Of a stretch of DNA of 64,000 bases, positions 59,087-64,000 are shown in pieces (positions within the stretch are counted from its first letter, which is position 1; each line of letters starts with the position of its first letter). The notes under the pieces were generated by a model. It made no database searches. It worked only from the letters and a program-made list of their open reading frames with translations, and was not told the DNA's origin. The stretch comes from Acinetobacter lwoffii (GTDB lineage: Bacteria; Pseudomonadota; Gammaproteobacteria; Pseudomonadales; Moraxellaceae). The stretch lies in contig NZ_JAMXXP010000004.1 in assembly GCF_024129355.1 (NCBI RefSeq), positions 62,001 through 126,000 of the forward strand. Direction: 5' to 3'. A program made the position numbers and the translations under genes.

Positions 59087-59114
59087 GAAAAACCCCTGGC
59101 ATCTGCCAGGGGTT
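59087..59114 (-). terminator. Terminator of the GGA-rich RNA
   Basis: AACCCCTGGC-AGAT-GCCAGGGGTT hairpin of 10 bp followed by TTTC on the minus strand. No protein gene lies directly upstream, which is what drew attention to the sRNA. Confidence 0.9.
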
Positions 59115-59208
59115 TTCCGTATGGGTTCGCTTAGTATAACTCCTGTCGTACCTTACTTTCCTTGTATTTATCTATTGTTATTCTTGTGTGGAACCTCCTG
59201 TTCCTGTT
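59087..59208 (-). ncRNA. Candidate RsmY/Z-like CsrA-sequestering sRNA, upstream of pyrE-crc
   Basis: A predicted RNA of about 122 nt on the minus strand. It has five GGA motifs (CAGGAA, CAGGAG, AAGGAA, CAGGAG, ACGGAA); the second is in the loop of GGAAC-AGGAG-GTTCC (59204-59190), a classic CsrA/RsmA target. An A-rich AATAACAATAGATAAATAC segment follows, including AATAACAA, similar to the AANAANAA Crc/Hfq motif. It ends in a strong terminator (59087-59114). The -10 is TATGAT (59220-59215) with a poor -35, and a GacA box is centred 65 nt upstream of the inferred start. No open reading frame fits. Transcription is inferred. Confidence 0.7.
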
Positions 59209-59264
59209 AAAGCCATCATAGGAAATTTCCACTATTCAAAACAGCCGCAAAGTGCTGGAATTGA

Positions 59265-59282
59265 TGTAAGCGAATGCTTACA
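59265..59282 (-). promoter_or_regulatory. GacA-type upstream activating sequence
   Basis: TGTAAGCATTCGCTTACA on the minus strand is TGTAAG-N6-CTTACA, identical to the GacA box of rsmX, rsmY and rsmZ in pseudomonads. Its centre is about 65 nt before the inferred start of the GGA-rich RNA. Confidence 0.75.
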
Positions 59283-59332
59283 AGAATAGACAGAGATAAT
59301 AAATTTCAAATACTTAGAAAATCGAGCATCTA

Positions 59333-59360
59333 TAAAAAAAGGAAGCTTAAGCTTCCTTTT
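59333..59360 (-). terminator. Terminator of pyrE
   Basis: GGAAGC-TTAA-GCTTCC stem flanked by A-run and T-run, just after the pyrE stop codon. Confidence 0.85.
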
Positions 59361-59376
59361 CTATGCCAATCCAGGC

Positions 59377-60027
59377 TTAGATCCCGTATTTAACACGGTA
59401 ATCTTCCATTTTCGCCAAAGCTTCTAGGTCGCCTTTCGCTTCCAGATAGTCCATTAAATCTTTCATGGTAATTAAGGCATGTACAGGAATCTCAAGCTCT
59501 TGCTGCACTTCCTGAATGGCAGATAAATCACCCTGACCTTTCTCCTGACGATCAAGCGCCACAAGTACACCGGCAATTTGGGCACCGGCATTTTTCAGGA
59601 TGGTCACGACTTCACGAATCGCTGTGCCTGCCGTAATTACGTCATCAATGATCCAGACTTTTTTACCTTCTACAGAAGCACCAACCAATACGCCACCCTC
59701 GCCATGATCTTTGGCTTCTTTGCGATTAAAACCCCACGGCACACTTACCCCATGATTTTGCGACAGAGCCACAGCAGTTGCTGCCACAAAAGGAATGCCT
59801 TTATAGGCAGGGCCAAAAATCACTTCAACATGGTCACATTCAGTCAGTTTCGCTGCATAGCCAGAAGCCAGCAGGGTCAAGGCTTCACCATCATTCAACA
59901 GACCCGCATTAAAAAAATAGGGACTCACACGCCCCGATTTTAAAGTAAACTCACCAAATTTAAGCACACCGCGTGATAATGCGAGTTCGATAAAAGCTTG
60001 CGGGTTAAACTGAGCTGGCGTTGACAT
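59377..60027 (-). CDS. pyrE: Orotate phosphoribosyltransferase
   Basis: A 216-residue enzyme of pyrimidine synthesis that makes OMP from orotate and PRPP. The PRPP loop is [17 protein letters not shown] (about residue 122), and [17 protein letters not shown] near 69 is the family start of the catalytic lysine region. ATG 60027 follows AGGAG by 6-7 nt. It is divergent from the Crc-like gene with 40 bp between them, the same pair as in Pseudomonas. Confidence 0.96.
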   Translation of the reverse strand: MSTPAQFNPQAFIELALSRGVLKFGEFTLKSGRVSPYFFNAGLLNDGEALTLLASGYAAKLTECDHVEVIFGPAYKGIPFVAATAVALSQNHGVSVPWGFNRKEAKDHGEGGVLVGASVEGKKVWIIDDVITAGTAIREVVTILKNAGAQIAGVLVALDRQEKGQGDLSAIQEVQQELEIPVHALITMKDLMDYLEAKGDLEALAKMEDYRVKYGI

Positions 60028-60067
60028 GAGGTGCTCCTAAATCCATTAATTAAGGTAAGACTTGCGC

Positions 60068-60886
60068 ATGATACCAAAGAGTAGCTATCCAGGTGATCAA
60101 AAAATTCTTCGCGTCGTTTCAATTAATGTCAACGGCTTACGTTCATCTGTCACCAAAGGCCTATTGGAATGGATGGAACAGTCTGATGCCGACGTGATTT
60201 GCATGCAGGAAAGCCGGATCACGCATGCGCAGTGGACGGACAAATTCAAGCCTGAAGGCTGGTACACGCACCTGTTTCCTGCCGAGCGTCCGGGTTATGC
60301 CGGTACGGCCATTTATAGCCGTCTGCCTTTTGTATCTTTAACTGATGGCCTGGGTTTTGAACTGGCCGATTCACAAGGCCGTTTTATTGCCGCTGAATTT
60401 GACTTGGGTTTAGATCAAACTGTACAGATCTGTTCCCTGTATCTGCCTTCGGGTTCATCAGGCGATGAAGCGCAAGCACGTAAAGATCACTTTCTGGAAG
60501 AATACGCAAAAATTCTGAAACAGTGGCGCGATGAAAATAAATCGGTGATTGTCTGCGGTGACTATAATATCGTGCATAAACGTATTGATATTAAAAACTG
60601 GTCGGGTAACCAGAAAGCCTCGGGTTGCTTGCCGCATGAACGTGCCTGGCTGGATCATATCTACGATGAGCTTGGTTATGTCGATACTTTCCGTGAAGTG
60701 CGTAAAGAAGCCGAGCTGTATTCCTGGTGGTCAAACCGTGGTCAGGCGCGTGCCAAGAATGTTGGTTGGCGGATTGATTATCATGCCTGCTCTCCGGACT
60801 GGAAAGAGCGTACCGTTAATGCCTGGGTCTATAAAGAACAATGGTTTAGCGACCATGCCCCCGTGATCATCGACTACAAACTATAA
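60068..60886 (+). CDS. crc: Crc-like catabolite repression protein / exonuclease III family protein
   Basis: A 272-residue EEP-fold protein. The divergent pyrE, and the stretches ERAWLDHIYDELGYVD and ELYSWW, point to Crc of Pseudomonas and Acinetobacter. Unlike Pseudomonas Crc, which has lost the nuclease centre, the ExoIII residues seem intact: Asn22 (INVNGLR), Glu48 (CMQESR), Tyr125 (SLYLPSG), Asp165 and Asn167 (CGDYNIV), Asp237 (WRIDYH) and Asp262-His263 (SDHAP). So it may be an active AP endonuclease, a Crc, or both. ATG 60068 is taken; TTG 60062 has a better-spaced AAGG and would add two residues. Confidence 0.8.
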   Translation: MIPKSSYPGDQKILRVVSINVNGLRSSVTKGLLEWMEQSDADVICMQESRITHAQWTDKFKPEGWYTHLFPAERPGYAGTAIYSRLPFVSLTDGLGFELADSQGRFIAAEFDLGLDQTVQICSLYLPSGSSGDEAQARKDHFLEEYAKILKQWRDENKSVIVCGDYNIVHKRIDIKNWSGNQKASGCLPHERAWLDHIYDELGYVDTFREVRKEAELYSWWSNRGQARAKNVGWRIDYHACSPDWKERTVNAWVYKEQWFSDHAPVIIDYKL

Positions 60887-60896
60887 TCTTCATTAT

Positions 60897-60928
60897 TTAA
60901 TTGAGTGAACATACGTTCACTCAATTAA
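60897..60928. promoter_or_regulatory. Perfect 14-bp inverted repeat downstream of crc
   Basis: TTAATTGAGTGAAC and GTTCACTCAATTAA arms around ATAC. No T-run follows, so it is a poor terminator. GTGAACATACGTTCAC resembles TetR-family operators. It lies just upstream of the second GGA-rich RNA. Confidence 0.5.
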
Positions 60929-60999
60929 GGCTTATCTCTTACATGACATGACGTATTTTTTGGGTTTATCTTAATGTAATAACATAGCATTATAGCGTT

Positions 61000-61151
61000 A
61001 CGGCACAAGGACATGTCAGGACGACAACATAAGGACAGGACGCCGTAGGACGAAAATAAAACAGACTATAGATTTAGCTTGTTTTGCATGGATGTGACAT
61101 TGGACGTTGGATTGAGACCCGCATGATCAGGATGATTAAATGCGGGTTTTC
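61000..61151 (+). ncRNA. Second candidate Rsm-type GGA-rich sRNA, downstream of crc
   Basis: A predicted RNA of about 150 nt with nine GGA motifs at 61009, 61019, 61033, 61038, 61048, 61090, 61102, 61109 and 61130. Five have the form A/C/T-AGGAC, as in pseudomonad RsmY and RsmX. ACGGC (61000) pairs with GCCGT (61042) to close the first cluster. The 3' end is a terminator with an AGGAT loop. A CATTAT/TATAGC -10 (60988-60996) sets the start near 61000, and a CTTACA half-site (60938-60943) lies where the right half of a GacA box would be. No open reading frame fits. Transcription is inferred. Confidence 0.65.
61117..61151 (+). terminator. Terminator of the second GGA-rich RNA
   Basis: ACCCGCAT and ATGCGGGT arms with an inner ATC-AGGAT-GAT hairpin, then TTTTC. 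Confidence 0.85.
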
Positions 61152-61359
61152 TATTTCTATTATTCCCAAATTTTTATTTTTCTTATTATTTAGATTGTTC
61201 TTTTTCTTGCTGCTCATGTTAAAGCTGCTTGATGTCATTTTGATGACATGACTTTTCTGGTATTTAAAATTTTTTCTTTTTTTTCATTTGCTTTTGCATG
61301 GTTTGCTGCTGCCAATTTGGTTAAGCTAGTTCATGATTTAAATTTTTTAGATGGCAGCT
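61152..61359. other. AT-rich DNA before the ArsC-like gene
   Basis: T-rich stretches with no gene, hairpin or repeat that I can support. Confidence 0.4.
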
Positions 61360-61710
61360 ATGTTAAAAATTTACGGAATTAAAAATTGTAGTTCGATGAA
61401 AAAAGCCTTTGATCTGCTGACGGAGCAAGGTCTGAGTTATGAATTTCATGATTATAAAAAACAGGGCATCGATGCTGAAACCGTCAAAACCTGGCTGGAT
61501 GCCTTGGGTCAGGACGTGGTTCTGAACAAGAAAGGCACTACCTGGCGTAAACTCAGTGAAGAAGAGCAACAGGCCACCCTGTCAAGTGAAAATGCCTTAA
61601 TTAATGCATTAACCACCCATACCAGTTTAATCAAACGTCCAATCTTGGCAACCTCTACAGGATTTATTGCCGGTTTTGATGAAACAGCTTATCGTAGCTT
61701 AGCCCACTAA
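61360..61710 (+). CDS. ArsC/Spx-family reductase (YffB-like)
   Basis: A 116-residue thioredoxin-fold protein of the ArsC-like family. IYGIKNCSSMKKAFDLL at the N-terminus carries the single catalytic Cys (Cys8); YKKQGIDAETVKTWLDALG follows, and the C-terminus has SLIKRPILATSTGFIAGFDE with the family cis-Pro. It lacks the arsenate-specific arginines as far as I can tell, so YffB-type thiol reduction is more likely. ATG 61360 is taken over ATG 61351, which lacks a ribosome site. Confidence 0.85.
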   Translation: MLKIYGIKNCSSMKKAFDLLTEQGLSYEFHDYKKQGIDAETVKTWLDALGQDVVLNKKGTTWRKLSEEEQQATLSSENALINALTTHTSLIKRPILATSTGFIAGFDETAYRSLAH

Positions 61711-61732
61711 TATCTTGTATTGAATAACACTC

Positions 61733-61765
61733 ATAAAAAAGCCTGACATCGATCAGGCTTTTGTA
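61733..61765. terminator. Bidirectional terminator
   Basis: AAGCCTGA-CATCGA-TCAGGCTT hairpin between the convergent ArsC-like and DUF2147 genes. Confidence 0.8.
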
Positions 61766-61782
61766 TATCTGCTTAAAATAAA

Positions 61783-62220
61783 TTAGTTGGCACGAATCCA
61801 AGTCTGGTTACGACCCAATGCCGCTACACCGATGAAACCACGTAGCTCAAGTTTCTTGCCACCGTCTGCCAGCTGGCCTTTCAACTTATAGGTTTTACCG
61901 GATTGCGGATCCAGGATCGAACCGCTGTCATAGCTAGTCCCGCCAGCATTTTTTAGACCTTTAACAATGGTCAGGCCTTTCAGAGATTTGTTGTGATATG
62001 GACCTTCACATTTCTTGCAGGCATTTTCTTCACCTGGAGTTAACACAGACTGAATACTGGCTGACAAAGTGCCGTTCTTTTGTTCAGTGAATTTAACCAT
62101 GGCCTTAGGCTGCTTGGTTTTATCATCAATGGTTTTCCATACCGTGCCATTTAAAGGATCCGCGGCATTCGCCAATGCAGATAAGCCTAGTAGTCCTAAC
62201 GTAAGCGCTATTTTTTTCAT
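61783..62220 (-). CDS. DUF2147 exported protein
   Basis: A 145-residue protein with signal peptide MKKIALTLGLLGLSALANA and a DUF2147 beta-barrel-like domain: NGTVWKTIDDKTKQPKAMVKF, then CKKCEGPYHNKSLKGLTIVKGL and the terminal LRGFIGVAALGRNQTWIR. The DUF2147 domain often occurs in periplasmic proteins of proteobacteria; its role is unknown. The paired cysteines of CKKC may form a disulfide. Confidence 0.88.
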   Translation of the reverse strand: MKKIALTLGLLGLSALANAADPLNGTVWKTIDDKTKQPKAMVKFTEQKNGTLSASIQSVLTPGEENACKKCEGPYHNKSLKGLTIVKGLKNAGGTSYDSGSILDPQSGKTYKLKGQLADGGKKLELRGFIGVAALGRNQTWIRAN

Positions 62221-62376
62221 TTTTCTTCATTTCCTTAGTCTGAAAATAGACCCATGTAGTATTAAAAAGTCACAACAATTTTTCAATTTTTAGGTGTGAC
62301 TATTTAGTGTAACCTTGTAAATATGGTTGGTAAATAATCTACACGATCAATAAAAGCACAAAAAGATGGAAGGAAG

Positions 62377-63288
62377 ATGAAGATAAGCCCGCTAACGAAA
62401 CAATTAATTACAGAAAGCTTTTTAAAAACGGCCATTCGTGCCCCGAGCAGATTCAGTCTTCCACCGAGTTCAATGCGCATTGCTCTGGAACAGATGTGCA
62501 AACTTTTCCCTCAGGATAAAACGGTACAGATTCGCTCGCTTCGATTGGCCGGACTGCGCGCGGAAGAAATTAAGCCGCAGCAGGAATCGACCCAGCTGAT
62601 TTTTCATATTCATGGCGGCGCATTTTACTTAGGTTCTTTAAATACCCATCGTGCCTTTATGACTCAAATTGCGGCTCGAACCCAGATGCAGGTGCTGCAT
62701 GTCGATTATCCGCTATCACCCGAATCTGCCTATCCAGAAGCGTTGGAAGCCTTGTTTGATGTCTATAATCTGCTACTGGATCAAGGTGTTCAGGCCAAAG
62801 ATATTATTCTGTCCGGCGATTCTTGCGGTGCCAATCTGGCCTTGGCGCTGGCACTCAAAATACAGCAGGAAAGTCTGCCACAGGTCAGCGGTCTGATTCT
62901 GCTGTCTCCACTGCTGGATTTAACGTTGACCAGTGAATCTTTACGTTATAACCAGAAGCATGATGCCCTGCTGTCTCTGGAAACGGTTCAAACCGGGATT
63001 GAATATTATGTGCCGCGTTCGATTGATCGTGGTGATCCGGAAGTTTCTCCTTTTTTTGCCGATTTAGCCGGCTTGCCACCGATTCATATTCAGGTAGGTT
63101 CCAAGGAAATTCTGCTGGATGATGCTAGTCGTTTTAAAGAAAAAGCGGAACAGGCGGGTGTCGAGGTCGAATTTAAACTCTATACCGGCATGTGGCACAA
63201 CTTCCAGATGTTCAGTGCCTGGTTCGATGAAGCCAAACAGGCGCTGACCGATCTTGCAGAATTTGCCCATCGTCTGGACCGAGATTAA
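62377..63288 (+). CDS. HSL-family alpha/beta hydrolase (esterase/lipase)
   Basis: A 303-residue serine hydrolase of the hormone-sensitive-lipase family. The oxyanion motif is HIHGGAFYLGSLNTHR (about residue 75), the nucleophile elbow is GDSCGANLALALAL (Ser near 149), the acid region is GSKEILLDDASRF near 243 and the His is in GMWHNFQMF near 273. No signal peptide. ATG 62377 follows GGAAGGAAG closely. It stands alone with a terminator downstream. The natural substrate is unknown. Confidence 0.9.
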   Translation: MKISPLTKQLITESFLKTAIRAPSRFSLPPSSMRIALEQMCKLFPQDKTVQIRSLRLAGLRAEEIKPQQESTQLIFHIHGGAFYLGSLNTHRAFMTQIAARTQMQVLHVDYPLSPESAYPEALEALFDVYNLLLDQGVQAKDIILSGDSCGANLALALALKIQQESLPQVSGLILLSPLLDLTLTSESLRYNQKHDALLSLETVQTGIEYYVPRSIDRGDPEVSPFFADLAGLPPIHIQVGSKEILLDDASRFKEKAEQAGVEVEFKLYTGMWHNFQMFSAWFDEAKQALTDLAEFAHRLDRD

Positions 63289-63304
63289 GCATGATTTAGC
63301 ATAT

Positions 63305-63333
63305 AAAAAAGGTCAGCCGTAGCTGACCCTTTG
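63305..63333. terminator. Bidirectional terminator
   Basis: GGTCAGC-CGTA-GCTGACC stem flanked by A-run and a short T-run between the convergent esterase and azoreductase genes. Confidence 0.8.
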
Positions 63334-63350
63334 AAAAGAGGTTTTAGGTT

Positions 63351-63920
63351 TTAAATGGCCTGAACTTGCTGCAATGCAGTTTGCAATGCTTGGGCTTTAA
63401 CCGCTTCGCCCATGTTCACTCCTTCAGCACGAATCACTTCGATATCATTCACACCGGTAAAGTTAAACACGGTTTTCAGGAAAGCCTCCTGAAAATCAGC
63501 CGGGCTTTGCTCGCCATAGACACCACCACGGCTGCTGGCGATATACACTTTTTTATTGCCCGCCAGACCCACAGGACCTTGTTCGGTATATTTAAAGGTA
63601 CGTCCCGCGACACAGATCCGGTCAATCCAGGCTTTTAAGGTCGATGGCAAACCGAAGTTATACATCGCTGCACCAATCACCACGACATCAGCCTGTAAAT
63701 ATTGATCTAAAATTTCCTCGCCCAATGCCGTCTGTTCTGCATTCTGCCCCATTAAAATTTCGGCAGTAAGATGGGGAATAGGCTGTGCTGCCAGATCCAG
63801 GTACTCAACTTCAATGGCCTCAGCATATTTTTGCTGCAATTGTTCCACCACGGCCTGAGTCAACTGACGCGAAATAGAAGCATCTCCTAAAATACTGGAA
63901 TCAATCTGTAAAACTTTCAT
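63351..63920 (-). CDS. azoR: FMN-dependent NADH-azoreductase (AzoR)
   Basis: A 189-residue flavodoxin-fold quinone/azo reductase. The FMN phosphate loop is SSILGDASISRQLTQAVV at the N-terminus; VVIGAAMYNFGLPSTLKAWIDR near 80 and SSRGGVYGE near 132 complete the site. AzoR proteins reduce azo dyes and quinones with NADH. No regulator is adjacent in the window. Confidence 0.93.
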   Translation of the reverse strand: MKVLQIDSSILGDASISRQLTQAVVEQLQQKYAEAIEVEYLDLAAQPIPHLTAEILMGQNAEQTALGEEILDQYLQADVVVIGAAMYNFGLPSTLKAWIDRICVAGRTFKYTEQGPVGLAGNKKVYIASSRGGVYGEQSPADFQEAFLKTVFNFTGVNDIEVIRAEGVNMGEAVKAQALQTALQQVQAI

Positions 63921-64000
63921 GGCTTCGCTCTTTATCTTTGGTTGTTTCTAACAATGCAGCCATTTTAACGATTGACCATATTGAAATAATTAGCACAAAT

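Overview
The window looks like a chromosomal segment of an Acinetobacter species (Moraxellaceae). The evidence is an Omp33-36-type porin close to the A. baumannii protein, AT-rich intergenic DNA, the gene order murG-murC-ddl-ftsQ-ftsA-ftsZ-lpxC with dciA and an M23 peptidase beyond it, and the divergent pyrE/crc-like pair. Nearly everything is core genome. I see no prophage, insertion sequence, CRISPR array, rRNA or tRNA.

Layout. 0.9-4.7 kb: porin, BetT-type transporter, atypical ion channel. 4.9-19.7 kb: an acetate module, with yjcH-actP, a CrbS-type kinase fused to a solute-symporter domain, a CrbR-type LuxR regulator and acs. It is interleaved with a sulfur module (MsuE-like FMN reductase, SfnG sulfone monooxygenase, SfnB/DszC-like flavoprotein) and a photolyase. 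20-26.7 kb: DUF805, MscS, rsmE, a hairpin cluster, waaA, a redox regulator with an ene-reductase, and prfB with its +1 frameshift. 27.2-29 kb: two more porin paralogues. 29-34.3 kb: glmM-pdxH-recJ and guaB. 34.5-41.6 kb: two small metalloproteins, a Mn exporter behind a yybP-ykoY riboswitch, and aceE-aceF. 41.9-51.4 kb: the division and cell-wall cluster. 51.8-54.4 kb: a decayed MFS gene, gshB and DUF3565. 54.5-57.7 kb: copper resistance (small His/Cys-rich protein, copA, copB). 58-64 kb: cold-shock protein, pyrE/crc, ArsC-like reductase, DUF2147, esterase, azoreductase.

The most interesting unannotated signal lies on both sides of pyrE-crc. On the minus strand, a perfect GacA-type box (TGTAAG-N6-CTTACA, 59265-59282) sits about 65 nt upstream of a predicted ~122-nt GGA-rich RNA that ends in a strong terminator (59087-59208). 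On the plus strand, beyond crc, a ~150-nt stretch carries nine GGA motifs and ends in a terminator (about 61000-61151), with a CTTACA half-site at the equivalent upstream distance. Both look like CsrA/RsmA-sequestering sRNAs of the Gac/Rsm system. A separate cluster of hairpins with AGGGAT loops, close to the CsrA consensus, lies between rsmE and waaA.

Start codons were chosen from Shine-Dalgarno spacing and family N-termini. Functions rest on motif recognition by eye; no database search was run.
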